A stretch of DNA of 64,000 nt from Actinomycetes bacterium. Lineage in GTDB: Bacteria; Actinomycetota; Actinomycetes; Mycobacteriales; Mycobacteriaceae. The first letter of the stretch is position 1; every line of letters begins with the position of its first letter. The notes below the pieces were generated by a model that was not told the DNA's origin, did no database searches, and was given only the letters and a program-made list of their open reading frames with translations. Position numbers and translations under genes: made by a program. Shown piece by piece: positions 36,058 through 45,191 of the stretch. The stretch lies in assembly GCA_023418505.1 (NCBI GenBank), contig JAEZZR010000011.1, positions 62,001-126,000 on the forward strand, written 5' to 3'.

Positions 36058-36095
36058 ACTTCAAAAGAGACATAGACATATGGAGGAGTGCACCT

Positions 36096-38282
36096 ATGGC
36101 GACCTCAGTTGAGATGCCAGAGCTTGGCGAGTCTGTCACCGAAGGAACCATTACCACCTGGCTGAAGAGTGTCGGCGACACCGTTGAGGTCGACGAACCA
36201 CTATTAGAAGTCTCCACCGACAAAGTCGATACCGAAATCCCATCCCCTGTGGCCGGTACTTTGCTGGAAATTCTGGCGGAAGAAGACGACACCGTAGAGG
36301 TGGGCGACATTATTGCGAAGATCGGCGATGCCGACGACGCTGATGATTCGGATGACTCCTCCGATGAAGATGATGCCGAAGCAGAAGAAGCTGACGACGC
36401 CGATGAGGCTCAGTCTGAAGACAAGGAAGAGAAGGAGTCTTCTGGTTCTTCGAAGTCTTCTGATGGCAAGGCTACCGACGTCGAGATGCCTGAACTCGGC
36501 GAATCCGTCACCGAAGGCACCATTACCTCTTGGCTAAAGAGCGTGGGCGACACCGTTGAGGTCGACGAACCACTGTTGGAGGTTTCTACCGACAAGGTCG
36601 ATACCGAAATCCCATCCCCTGTGGCCGGTACCCTGCTAGAAATCCTGGCTGAAGAAGACGACACCGTTGATGTCGGAGACGTCATCGCCCGCATCGGTGA
36701 TGAATCTGCCGCAAGCTCCGACGACAGCGACGATGATGACGACGCTGATCAGGAACAAGAGGCCGCAGACGAGGCTGAGGAAAAGGAAGAGAAGGAAGAA
36801 AAGAAGTCTTCCGGTTCTTCTAAGTCTTCCGGCGGCGAGGCCACCGACGTCGAGATGCCTGAGCTCGGCGAATCGGTTACCGAAGGCACCATTACCTCGT
36901 GGCTAAAGAGCGTCGGCGACACCGTCGAGGTTGACGAACCACTACTGGAGGTCTCTACCGACAAGGTCGATACCGAAATCCCATCGCCAGTAGCCGGTAC
37001 CCTGCTAGAAATCCTGGCTGAAGAAGACGACACCGTAGATGTTGGTGACGTCATCGCCCGCATCGGTGATGAATCTGCCGCAGGCTCCGACGACAGTGAC
37101 GACGACGATGATGCTGACAGCGCTGACGACAAGTCCGCTGAAGAAGCACCTGAAGGCGAAGGCCAGGACGTCGACGACGCCGAAGAAGAGGCAAAGCAGC
37201 GCGCTAAGGATAAGGATGCCGAGTCCAAGCCTGGCAAGAAGGCCGAGGGCGCGAAGTCTGACTCTTCGTCGAAGAAGTCGGATGACAAGGATGACAAGAA
37301 GGATTCCCAGAAGTCCGCTCGATCTGCGTCGGCAAGCTCTAAGAAGGGCGACATGCCATATGTCACGCCTTTGGTACGCAAGCTCGCAGACAAGCACAAC
37401 GTTGATCTGACCAAAATCGAAGGCTCGGGCATCGGTGGACGTATCCGCAAGCAGGACGTCATGAAGGCTGCGGCTGGCGAATCCCAGGAAGGCCAGGCTG
37501 CGCAGGACACTTCGGCGAAGTCTGCAGCTTCCACCAAGGGCGTGCGTCCAGAATTGGCAGAGCTGCGCGGCACTACCCAGCGTGTGAACCGCATCCGCGA
37601 GATCACTGCAGCAAAGACTTTGGAATCGCTCCAGACCTCTGCACAGCTGACTCAGGTACACGAAGTAGACATGACTGCCGTCTGGACGTTGCGTGCCGAA
37701 AACAAGCAGGCCTTCCAAGACAAGCACGGCACCAAGCTGACCTTCCTGCCATTCTTCGCCAAGGCAGTTGTGGAAGCCCTGGTCTCGCATCCAAATGTGA
37801 ACGCATCGTGGAATGAGAAGACCAAGGAAATCACCTACCACGAGAAGGTCAACCTGGGTATCGCTGTGGATACCGAGCGTGGCCTGCTCTCGCCGGTGAT
37901 TCACAACGCCCACGAGATGTCGTTGCCAGAATTGGCAGCAGCCATCGTGGATATTGCGGATCGCGCGCGCAACAACAAGCTGAAGCCAAACGACTTGGCT
38001 GGCGGCACCTTCACGATCACCAACATTGGTTCCGAAGGTGCATTGACCGATACCCCAATCCTGGTGCCACCACAGGGCGCCATGATGGGTACCGGTGCGA
38101 TCAAGAAGCGCCCAGTAGTGGTGACCGAAAATGGCAGCGACGCTATCGCAATCCGCGCGATGGCTCTGCTACCACTGACCTACGATCACCGCTTGATCGA
38201 CGGCGCAGATGCTGGCCGGTTCCTCACCACGGTGATCGACCGGTTGCAGACCGCCAATTTCGAAGGTGACTTGGAGCTCTAA
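36096..38282 (+). CDS. aceF: Dihydrolipoamide acyltransferase (E2) with three lipoyl domains
   Basis: A 728-residue E2 of the 2-oxoacid dehydrogenases. Three nearly identical lipoyl domains occupy about residues 1-76, 129-204 and 251-326, each with EVSTDKVDTE carrying the lipoylated Lys. Asp/Glu/Ser/Lys-rich linkers separate them. The E1/E3-binding domain follows at about 421-457 (PYVTPLVRKLADKHN), and the catalytic domain has YDHRLIDGADAGRF (His and Asp). In C. glutamicum this single E2 serves pyruvate dehydrogenase and the OdhA-containing complex. GGAGG precedes ATG 36096. The lipoate genes lipB and lipA lie directly downstream. Confidence 0.92.
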   Translation: MATSVEMPELGESVTEGTITTWLKSVGDTVEVDEPLLEVSTDKVDTEIPSPVAGTLLEILAEEDDTVEVGDIIAKIGDADDADDSDDSSDEDDAEAEEADDADEAQSEDKEEKESSGSSKSSDGKATDVEMPELGESVTEGTITSWLKSVGDTVEVDEPLLEVSTDKVDTEIPSPVAGTLLEILAEEDDTVDVGDVIARIGDESAASSDDSDDDDDADQEQEAADEAEEKEEKEEKKSSGSSKSSGGEATDVEMPELGESVTEGTITSWLKSVGDTVEVDEPLLEVSTDKVDTEIPSPVAGTLLEILAEEDDTVDVGDVIARIGDESAAGSDDSDDDDDADSADDKSAEEAPEGEGQDVDDAEEEAKQRAKDKDAESKPGKKAEGAKSDSSSKKSDDKDDKKDSQKSARSASASSKKGDMPYVTPLVRKLADKHNVDLTKIEGSGIGGRIRKQDVMKAAAGESQEGQAAQDTSAKSAASTKGVRPELAELRGTTQRVNRIREITAAKTLESLQTSAQLTQVHEVDMTAVWTLRAENKQAFQDKHGTKLTFLPFFAKAVVEALVSHPNVNASWNEKTKEITYHEKVNLGIAVDTERGLLSPVIHNAHEMSLPELAAAIVDIADRARNNKLKPNDLAGGTFTITNIGSEGALTDTPILVPPQGAMMGTGAIKKRPVVVTENGSDAIAIRAMALLPLTYDHRLIDGADAGRFLTTVIDRLQTANFEGDLEL
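36482..37080 (+). repeat. Near-identical DNA repeats encoding lipoyl domains 2 and 3
   Basis: The segment from the EMPELGESV codons to the IGDES codons occurs at about 36482-36710 and again about 366 bp later with few base changes. The first lipoyl domain (36111-36330) is more diverged at DNA level. The repeats could recombine and change domain number. Confidence 0.7.
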
Positions 38283-38347
38283 TCCAATAGTTCCTTGCTC
38301 AGCGACTCCGGGTTGAATGCGATCCGGGGCTGCAGAAGCCTTAAGAG

Positions 38348-38377
38348 ACCCTGCCACTTTGCGGTGGCAGGGTTTTT
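38348..38377 (+). terminator. Terminator after the E2 gene
   Basis: ACCCTGCCAC and GTGGCAGGGT form a perfect 10-bp stem with a short loop, followed by TTTTT. Confidence 0.9.
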
Positions 38378-38496
38378 GCGTTGACGGCAGTTTTCTCGTC
38401 GCCAGCTCTCTTCCCTGCTCACATCTCTCCTCTGATCTTCTCTCCTCTGGATGGAATAAACGCGAGCCCAATAACGCTAGTAAGGTTGGTGAAACT

Positions 38497-39252
38497 ATGA
38501 ATAAACCCCTGCGCGATCCCTTTACCGACCCCAACATTTCGATTCGCGATTCCCACGACGACATCGAGATCCAGCATCTCGGCGTGCTCGATTACCAAGA
38601 AGCCTGGGATTTACAAGCCAAGTTGGCTGCCCAACGCTACCGGGGTGAAATCCCCGATCAGATCCTAGTGGTCGAGCACCCCAGTTTGTACACCGCGGGC
38701 AAACGCACCCAGGATTCCGATCGTCCAACCAACGGATTGCCGGTGATTGACGTTGACCGCGGTGGCCGGATCACTTGGCATGGTCCGGGGCAATTGGTGT
38801 GCTACCCCATTATTAAATTGCGCACCCCCGTAGACGTGGTGGATTATGTGCGTCGCTTGGAAGAAGCCATCATCCATTGCCTACGTGGCATTGGGCTGGC
38901 AAAGGCCGGACGCATCGATGGCCGATCGGGAGTGTGGATTCCTGCGGATCACGCGCAGCTACTGCCCGATCGGAAAATTGCAGCTCTGGGGATCCGCGTT
39001 ACCCATGGGGTGACCATGCATGGCCTATCCATTAACTGCAATAACTCCATGGATGCCTATCTGCATATCATTCCTTGCGGCATCAGTGACGCAGGAGTAA
39101 CTTCAGTTAGCCAAGAACTCGGCGTAGAAAAAACGCCGCAAGATTTGGTCGAATCGCTTCTGCCAGATTTACTCAATGCCTTGGATGGATCTCTGGCAGT
39201 GGCCAATCATTCGTTCGGTTCTGCCCCTAATCCGTCTGGCCCAAGCCGATGA
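38497..39252 (+). CDS. lipB: Lipoyl(octanoyl) transferase
   Basis: 251 residues from ATG 38497 (AAGGTTGG upstream; the frame is open from 38317). LipB moves octanoyl from acyl carrier protein to the lipoyl domains of E2 proteins. Motifs: VVEHPSLYTAGKR, GGRITWHGPGQLVCYP, KIAALGIRV with the catalytic Lys, and YLHIIPCGI with the catalytic Cys194. It forms an operon with lipA, the next gene, 45 nt downstream, and lies next to its substrate gene aceF. Confidence 0.93.
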   Translation: MNKPLRDPFTDPNISIRDSHDDIEIQHLGVLDYQEAWDLQAKLAAQRYRGEIPDQILVVEHPSLYTAGKRTQDSDRPTNGLPVIDVDRGGRITWHGPGQLVCYPIIKLRTPVDVVDYVRRLEEAIIHCLRGIGLAKAGRIDGRSGVWIPADHAQLLPDRKIAALGIRVTHGVTMHGLSINCNNSMDAYLHIIPCGISDAGVTSVSQELGVEKTPQDLVESLLPDLLNALDGSLAVANHSFGSAPNPSGPSR

Positions 39253-39297
39253 AGACCACCGTCGTCAAGCAAAAAATCTCTCATGTAGGGTGTACAC

Positions 39298-40356
39298 GTG
39301 ACTATCAAGCCTGAAGGTCGAAAATTACTCCGTATCGAAGCGAAAAATGCGCAATCCCCGATTGAAAGCAAACCTCGCTGGATTCGTAACCAGGCAAAAA
39401 CCGGCCCCGAGTTTCGCGACATGAAAAAGCGGGTCTCCGGCGCCTCTCTGCATACGGTGTGCCAAGAGGCAGGATGTCCCAATATCCACGAGTGCTGGGA
39501 AGACCGCGAAGCTACCTTCCTGATCGGTGGCGATAAGTGCACGCGCCGGTGCGATTTTTGCCAGATCACCTCGGCAAAGCCGGATGCACTGGATCGCGAC
39601 GAGCCACGCCGTGTTGCGGAATCCGTCGCCGAGATGGGTTTGCGCTACGCAACGGTTACCGGCGTTGCGCGCGACGATCTACCCGACGGTGCTTCTTGGC
39701 TCTACGCCGAAACCTGCCGGCAGATCCACAAGATGAACCCGAATACCGGCGTGGAATTGCTTGTCGACGACTTCCGTGGCGATCTTAGTGCCGCAGAGCA
39801 AGTCTTCGAGGCCCAGCCAGAAGTATTCGCGCATAACGTTGAGACGGTCCCTCGTATCTTCAAGAAGATTCGTCCGGCGTTTCGTTACGATCGCTCGCTA
39901 GAGATGATTAGCCGGGCCCGTGAAGCTGGGTTAGTAACCAAATCCAACCTGATTTTGGGTATGGGTGAGCAGTACGACGAGACCTTGGCTGCAATGCGGG
40001 ATCTGCACAGTGCGGGTTGCGATATTTTGACGATTACCCAGTACTTGCGCCCAACGCCACTACACCACCCTATCGATCGGTGGGTAAAGCCAGAAGAGTT
40101 CGTCGCGCTTTCTAAGGAAGCTAAGAAGCTTGGTTTCCACGGTGTGATGGCAGGTCCTTTGGTGCGCTCTTCGTACCGCGCGGGACGGTTGTATGCCCGA
40201 GCCCTCGCTAGCCGTGGCGAGACGTTGCCGGAGCACTTAAGCCACTTGAAGGAAGCGGAAGATGGCACTACGGCTCAGGAAGCTTCGAGCTTGCTGAAGC
40301 GCTACGGTGCTTCCAAGGACACTCCGGTAGTGGCATCGGGTGCGCCCGTGGCCTAG
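39298..40356 (+). CDS. lipA: Lipoyl synthase (radical SAM)
   Basis: A 352-residue radical SAM enzyme that inserts two sulfurs into octanoyl groups. The auxiliary cluster cysteines are CQEAGCPNIHEC (55, 60, 66) and the SAM cluster cysteines are CTRRCDFC (81, 85, 88). The C-terminal RSSYRAGRLY provides the conserved Arg-Ser-Ser motif for the auxiliary cluster. The start is GTG 39298. Its Fe-S clusters may be delivered by the ErpA-type protein encoded at 30785-31126. Confidence 0.95.
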   Translation: MTIKPEGRKLLRIEAKNAQSPIESKPRWIRNQAKTGPEFRDMKKRVSGASLHTVCQEAGCPNIHECWEDREATFLIGGDKCTRRCDFCQITSAKPDALDRDEPRRVAESVAEMGLRYATVTGVARDDLPDGASWLYAETCRQIHKMNPNTGVELLVDDFRGDLSAAEQVFEAQPEVFAHNVETVPRIFKKIRPAFRYDRSLEMISRAREAGLVTKSNLILGMGEQYDETLAAMRDLHSAGCDILTITQYLRPTPLHHPIDRWVKPEEFVALSKEAKKLGFHGVMAGPLVRSSYRAGRLYARALASRGETLPEHLSHLKEAEDGTTAQEASSLLKRYGASKDTPVVASGAPVA

Positions 40357-40379
40357 TCTTGGTACGTTATTGCACTTTA

Positions 40380-40401
40380 AAATTAACTGTAATTAACTGT
40401 T
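40380..40401 (+). repeat. Short direct repeat upstream of the DUF4191 gene
   Basis: AATTAACTGT occurs twice in tandem with one extra base, ending about 12 nt before the ATG at 40413. Possibly a regulatory element; function unknown. Confidence 0.3.
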
Positions 40402-40412
40402 AGGTAGGCACC

Positions 40413-41186
40413 ATGTCAGACGCTAAGGAAGCGAAGAAACAGCAACGCGCTGCGAAGAAGCAGCGTCGCAAGCAGACCCGTTCGCAAATGTGGCAGGCCT
40501 TTAAGCTGCAGAAGTCGCGGGATAACAAGCTGATCCCTTTCATGCTGCTCGCTTTCCTGGCTCCTGTGTTGCTGTTCTTGGCGCTTGGCCTACTAATTGG
40601 CGGCGTTTGGACGTGGCTGCTTCCAGTGACCTTAGGTATTTCCTTCGGTCTGATGGCTGCAATGTTTGTGTTCACCAAGCGCCTGGAATCCAGCTTCTAC
40701 TCTGAAGCCGAAGGCCAAACTGGCGCTGCTGCGTGGGCTTTAGAAAACATGCGTTCTGGCTTAGGCACGGTGTGGCACGTCAAGCCAGTGGTGCAGGCGA
40801 ATCAGAATATGGATGCCGTACACCGCGTGGTGGGTAATGCTGGTGTAGTGCTGGTCGGCGAAGGCGATGAGAATCGCGTGCGCAAGATGATTGGCCGCGA
40901 AAAGCGCTCGCTATCCAAGATTGTGGGCGAACAGCCTATCTACGAGATGGTCGCAGGATCCGGCGAAGGCCAGGTGCCGGTTAAGCGTCTACAGCGTGAA
41001 ATGATGAAGTTGCCTCGCAACCTCACCAAGGATGAGGCAAACGCGCTGAACGAACGTATTGAATCGATGGATCGTATTCGCGATGCCCGCGCTGCGATGC
41101 CGAAGGGGCCAATTCCTAAGGGTGCACGCCAGCCAAGCATGAACCGTCGCGCGCGCCGTGCAGCAGATCGTGGCCGGAACCGGTAA
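40413..41186 (+). CDS. DUF4191 membrane protein
   Basis: 257 residues. The N-terminus is strongly basic (KEAKKQQRAAKKQRRKQ), followed by two membrane helices at about 45-65 and 72-90. The remainder is soluble and ends in an Arg-rich tail. It matches the conserved actinobacterial protein that follows lipA (Rv2219 in M. tuberculosis). The family has no assigned function; constant linkage to lipA suggests co-expression only. It begins at ATG 40413 with AGGTAGG upstream. Confidence 0.75.
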   Translation: MSDAKEAKKQQRAAKKQRRKQTRSQMWQAFKLQKSRDNKLIPFMLLAFLAPVLLFLALGLLIGGVWTWLLPVTLGISFGLMAAMFVFTKRLESSFYSEAEGQTGAAAWALENMRSGLGTVWHVKPVVQANQNMDAVHRVVGNAGVVLVGEGDENRVRKMIGREKRSLSKIVGEQPIYEMVAGSGEGQVPVKRLQREMMKLPRNLTKDEANALNERIESMDRIRDARAAMPKGPIPKGARQPSMNRRARRAADRGRNR

Positions 41187-41294
41187 GTACTGGGCGGAAC
41201 TCCGAGCAACTTACGCGGAACTAAAAAGCTGCCCTCAAAGTTCCATCATCTCGATCACATTTTAGGGCGCAAACCAGCGCTAATGTGACACCAT

Positions 41295-41310
41295 GGAGAT
41301 GTGCATCTCC
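41295..41310 (+). promoter_or_regulatory. Palindrome covering the sucE start codon
   Basis: GGAGATG-TG-CATCTCC (16 bp) contains the GTG start at 41301 and the likely GGAG ribosome site in one arm. It could hide the start in RNA or be bound by a protein as DNA. Confidence 0.35.
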
Positions 41311-42917
41311 TGGTTGAAAATGAACTCCTCGCCCTGTTAGTCATCATGGGCATTGGTCTGGCTATCGGCCAGATCAACATCGGTGGGTTCAAGCTAGGCG
41401 TGGCCGCGGTCTTGTTCGTAGGTCTTGGCTTCGCCACCGTTGAACCTGAAATTCAAATTCCTCCCCTGATTTACATCCTGGGGTTGTCTCTCTTCGTTTA
41501 CACGATTGGTTTGGAAGCAGGACCGGAGTTTTTCCGTTCCTTAAGATCTCGAGGGATCAAACATAATTTGTTTGGCCTCGGGATCTTGCTGTTTGTCACC
41601 CTGGAAACCTTCCTACTGATCAAACTGCTTGGCATCGATGAGGTGGAAGGCGCCGGTACTTTCGCTGGTGCAGTTACCAACACTCCTGCTTTGGCTGCCA
41701 TTGTGGATGCCTTGCCCACGGTGCTGTCCGCCGAGGAAGCCGCTGAGAAGGCTCAGCTGCCTGTGATCGGCTACTCGCTGGCCTATCCAATTGGCGTGTT
41801 CGGCGTGATCGCAGCAATTGCCATCTTGAGCAAGGTTTTCCGCATCGATCATCAGCAGGAAGCTATCGATGCTGGTGTGGCTGCCTTGCCTCTGCACACC
41901 CGCGACATCATGGTGACGCAGTCCAATCTCCCCTCTGTCACCGACATGCCTCGGATCTACGGCCTGGAAATCACGATCTCTCGTATCAACCACAACGGCC
42001 GCCTATTCGTGCCGCATAAGGGCGATACGGTAGATCCTGGCGACATCCTGTCCGTGGTAGGCACCGAAGAGGCGCTGGAACAAGCTGCAGCCCGTATTGG
42101 CGATATCGTCGAAGGCGATCCTACGCACGATTCGCGTCTGGAATACCGCCGTATTTTCGTCTCTGCGCCGGATGTTTGTGGCGTGCCCCTCGCCCAGCTG
42201 CACCGCCGCATGGATGGCATGATTATCACCCGTGTGCGCCGCGGCGACCTGGATATGGTGGTTACCCCAGAGATGAAGCTGGAACTGGGCGATCGCGTGC
42301 GTGTTGTGGCGCTCCCCGAGCGTATAGGCCACGCTACGAAGTTCTTCGGCGATTCCTACAAGCGCCTGTCTGATGTGAATCTGCTGCCGATGATCTTGGG
42401 CTTAAGCATTGGTGTGTTGATCGGTTTAATTAAGATTCCTTTGCCTGGCGACGCTACTCTGCAACTTGGTTCTGCTGGTGGCCCGCTGGTGGTGGCTCTG
42501 GTTTTGGGTTACTTCGGCCGTACTGGCCCGTTCGTCTGGCCAATTCCATACTCGGCGAACTTGGCGTTTCGTACGGTTGGCATGGCGTTGTTCTTGGCAG
42601 GCATCGGCACTACCGCAGGTGCCGGGTTCCAGAAGGCGCTGTCTGATCCTTCGTCGCTAGGCATTCTGGGGCTTGCCGCAATTATTGCAATCTCAGGCGC
42701 GCTATTGACGCTGATCCTTGGCTACAAGGTGATGAAGATTCCATTCGGCCAAACTGCTGGCTTGCTGGCTGGCCTGCATACTCACCCGGCTATCTTGACC
42801 TTCGTGAACGAACAAACCAAGAACGAGCTGCCGGCGATGGGCTACACCACGGTCTATCCAATGGCGATGATTGTGAAGATTATTTTGGCTCAAGTGCTGA
42901 TAGTCGCGCTGGTCTAG
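41301..42917 (+). CDS. sucE: Succinate exporter SucE / aspartate:alanine exchanger family
   Basis: 538 residues with two blocks of about five membrane helices (about 5-190 and 360-538) around two RCK_C (TrkA-C) domains at about 204-275 and 281-345. This is the YidE/YbjL duplication architecture of AspT-like carriers. The start VENELLAL, the segment LSLFVYTIGLEAGPEFF, and placement after the lipA/DUF4191 genes match C. glutamicum SucE, which exports succinate under oxygen limitation. It sits close to the E2 gene, an enzyme set that feeds the succinate branch. The substrate is inferred by orthology. Confidence 0.82.
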   Translation: MHLLVENELLALLVIMGIGLAIGQINIGGFKLGVAAVLFVGLGFATVEPEIQIPPLIYILGLSLFVYTIGLEAGPEFFRSLRSRGIKHNLFGLGILLFVTLETFLLIKLLGIDEVEGAGTFAGAVTNTPALAAIVDALPTVLSAEEAAEKAQLPVIGYSLAYPIGVFGVIAAIAILSKVFRIDHQQEAIDAGVAALPLHTRDIMVTQSNLPSVTDMPRIYGLEITISRINHNGRLFVPHKGDTVDPGDILSVVGTEEALEQAAARIGDIVEGDPTHDSRLEYRRIFVSAPDVCGVPLAQLHRRMDGMIITRVRRGDLDMVVTPEMKLELGDRVRVVALPERIGHATKFFGDSYKRLSDVNLLPMILGLSIGVLIGLIKIPLPGDATLQLGSAGGPLVVALVLGYFGRTGPFVWPIPYSANLAFRTVGMALFLAGIGTTAGAGFQKALSDPSSLGILGLAAIIAISGALLTLILGYKVMKIPFGQTAGLLAGLHTHPAILTFVNEQTKNELPAMGYTTVYPMAMIVKIILAQVLIVALV

Positions 42918-42947
42918 GCCAGCTCTTCTTGGCCGTTCTGACCAGCA

Positions 42948-42992
42948 ACTGGTTTTCTGCCCTATCCCCTAAGGGCGGAAGGCCAGTTTTTT
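42948..42992. terminator. Terminator between sucE and the RDD gene
   Basis: ACTGG...TGCCCT pairs with AGGGC...CCAGT and is followed by six Ts; the genes are convergent. Confidence 0.65.
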
Positions 42993-43011
42993 ATGCTGTG
43001 CGGGATCCTGA

Positions 43012-43530
43012 TTAACCGCGGATCACAGCGGTACCGGTGGCGCGGTCGTGCATGCCGCGCATATCGGAGTCCACAATCGCCGGTGGCAGCAACAACAAGG
43101 TCATTACGGTACGAGCTAACGCGCGCCAGAATCCCACGCGCTGGCCTGGCTGATCCACACGCGCCACGCCCATACCTAGAATCCACTGTCCTGGTGTGCG
43201 GGCGAACAGCCATACGGAAATCGTGCCTACCAAAAGGAAGAACAGTGGTGTCCAGGTAGCTACGAAGGACTGCCAGGCGATAAACGGATCGTTAAACGCT
43301 TCCAGCTGTTCTTGAGAGGCACCGATGAAAACAAACGGAATAGCGGTAAGCATCATCGAGATAAACCAGTCGATCAAAATACCACCAACGCGGCGCATCA
43401 GAGTGGTTTGCGAGCCAGGTCCTTCTGGCGTCAAGCCAAGATTTTGCCCTGGGTAATCGGATTCCTCCCGCGGATTATCTTTCGCACCAGGGATTTGTGG
43501 ACCGTCTAGCCAGCTTCCTTTTTCAGCCAT
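43012..43530 (-). CDS. RDD family membrane protein
   Basis: 172 residues. A hydrophilic N-terminus of about 45 residues precedes the RDD domain: RRVGGILIDWFISMMLTAIPF, a middle helix near 90-115 (TPLFFLLVGTISVWLF), and TPGQWILGMGVARVD. RDD proteins are small membrane proteins of mostly unknown function; some act in ion transport. It lies divergent from glnA, as Rv2219A lies beside glnA1 in M. tuberculosis. No regulatory link to nitrogen is visible. Confidence 0.8.
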   Translation of the reverse strand: MAEKGSWLDGPQIPGAKDNPREESDYPGQNLGLTPEGPGSQTTLMRRVGGILIDWFISMMLTAIPFVFIGASQEQLEAFNDPFIAWQSFVATWTPLFFLLVGTISVWLFARTPGQWILGMGVARVDQPGQRVGFWRALARTVMTLLLLPPAIVDSDMRGMHDRATGTAVIRG

Positions 43531-43643
43531 GGTTATTCAGTGTACTTCGCTGTCGACGGTGAAATGAATATAACTATCTCGTGCAGGTTCGTTAGACTGG
43601 TATCGCGTGACTGACAATGACCGCCCTGATTGGAGAGCTTCGC

Positions 43644-45077
43644 ATGTCTTTTAGCACCCCTGAAGAAGTCGCTGCATATATGAAAGAAGAGGGCGTCGAA
43701 TTTGTCGATGTCCGTTTTACGGATGTTCCAGGTACGGAACAGCACTTTACGATTCCCGCATCCGCGTTTGATGAGGATGCAATGCAGGAAGGTCTCGCTT
43801 TCGACGGTTCTTCCATCCGTGGATTCACCACCATTGATGAATCGGATATGGCACTGTTGCCGGACCTAGGCAGCGCCAAGATTGATCCATTCCGCAAGGC
43901 CAAGACGTTGAACGTGAAGTTCTTCGTCCACGATCCATTTACGTTGGAGCCTTTCTCGCGTGATCCACGCAATGTGGCTAAGAAGGCAGAAGAGTACCTT
44001 GCCTCTACCGGTATTGCAGATACCTGTTTCTTCGGTGCAGAAGCTGAATTCTATGTGTTCGACCAAGTTCGCTTCCGCACCGATATGCACTCTGGTTTCT
44101 ACGAGGTAGATGGTGAAGCCGGCTGGTGGAACCGTGGTGAAGCTACGAACCCTGATGGCACGCCTAACCGTGGCTACAAGGTTCGGGAAAAGGGTGGCTA
44201 CTTCCCTGTGGCTCCTTACGACCGCTACCAGGATCTGCGCGACGAGATGTCCTTGGAGCTAGCAAAGGCTGGTTTCGAATTGGAGCGCCAGCACCACGAG
44301 GTTGGCGGTGGCCAGCAGGAAATCAACTACAAGTTCAACTCTATGCTGCATGCGGCCGACGACTTGCAGACTTTCAAGTACATCATCCGCAACGTCGCTT
44401 GGCGCAACGGCAAGACCGTGACCTTCATGCCAAAGCCACTAGCAGGCGATAATGGTTCGGGCATGCACGCCCATATGTCCCTGTGGAAAGATGGCGAGCC
44501 ATTGTTCTACGACGAGTCCGGCTATGGCGGACTGTCGGACACCGCCCGCTACTTCATTGGTGGCATCTTGCACCACGCAGGCGCGGTACTGGCATTCACG
44601 AACCCCACCTTGAACTCCTACCACCGCCTGGTAAAGGGATTCGAAGCTCCAATTAACTTGGTGTACTCACAGCGCAATCGTTCTGCAGCTGTACGCATCC
44701 CAATTACCGGTTCGAACCCTAAGGCGAAGCGCATCGAATTCCGTGCGCCGGATCCAAGCGGCAACCCATACTTGGGCTTTGCAGCGATGATGATGGCAGG
44801 CCTAGACGGTATTAAGAACCGTATCGAGCCTCACGCACCGGTGGACAAGGACCTCTACGAGCTGCCACCAGAGGAGGCTGCTGATATTCCTCAGGCTCCA
44901 ACTTCGCTCGAAGCGGCACTCAATGCACTGCGCGAAGATCACGAGTTTTTGCTTGAAGGCGATGTATTTACCGAGGATCTGATCCAGACCTACATCGACT
45001 ACAAGTTCGAAAACGAGATCGAGCCAGCTCGCCTGCGCCCCACTCCATTGGAATTTGAGCTTTACTTCGATTGCTAA
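43644..45077 (+). CDS. glnA: Glutamine synthetase type I-beta
   Basis: 477 residues from ATG 43644 with GGAGAG 8 nt upstream; the frame is open from 43617. It makes glutamine from glutamate, ammonia and ATP. Motifs: FDGSSIRGF, GAEAEFYVFD, HHEVGGGQQEINYKF, FMPKPLAGDNGSGMHAH, NRSAAVRIP. Tyr405 in DLYELPPEE is the adenylylation site, modified by GlnE, whose gene is also in this window. It is nearly identical over long stretches to what I recall of C. glutamicum GlnA. AmtR control is likely by orthology, but I could not identify a convincing operator. Confidence 0.96.
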   Translation: MSFSTPEEVAAYMKEEGVEFVDVRFTDVPGTEQHFTIPASAFDEDAMQEGLAFDGSSIRGFTTIDESDMALLPDLGSAKIDPFRKAKTLNVKFFVHDPFTLEPFSRDPRNVAKKAEEYLASTGIADTCFFGAEAEFYVFDQVRFRTDMHSGFYEVDGEAGWWNRGEATNPDGTPNRGYKVREKGGYFPVAPYDRYQDLRDEMSLELAKAGFELERQHHEVGGGQQEINYKFNSMLHAADDLQTFKYIIRNVAWRNGKTVTFMPKPLAGDNGSGMHAHMSLWKDGEPLFYDESGYGGLSDTARYFIGGILHHAGAVLAFTNPTLNSYHRLVKGFEAPINLVYSQRNRSAAVRIPITGSNPKAKRIEFRAPDPSGNPYLGFAAMMMAGLDGIKNRIEPHAPVDKDLYELPPEEAADIPQAPTSLEAALNALREDHEFLLEGDVFTEDLIQTYIDYKFENEIEPARLRPTPLEFELYFDC

Positions 45078-45106
45078 ATTCCTGGTTGCACAATCGTTTT
45101 TGATCC

Positions 45107-45153
45107 CTACCATGGTAGGTACCCATGAAATCTGGCCGGTGATATCCGCCGGC
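45107..45153 (+). other. Palindrome and hairpin after glnA
   Basis: CTACCATGGTAG (45107-45118) is a perfect 12-bp palindrome, and GCCGG/CCGGC arms at about 45134-45153 form a weak hairpin. They may end glnA transcripts, but there is no U-tract. Confidence 0.35.
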
Positions 45154-45191
45154 TCTTAATTAGCCCGATTATTTAGAGGAGTTTTGCTTTT

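Noticed and set aside
36749..37913. Minus-strand open frames of 285 and 302 residues under the E2 gene
   Set aside because: They mirror the repetitive Asp/Glu/Ser linkers and lipoyl repeats of the real gene; Ser-rich composition is the complement of the Asp/Glu codons.
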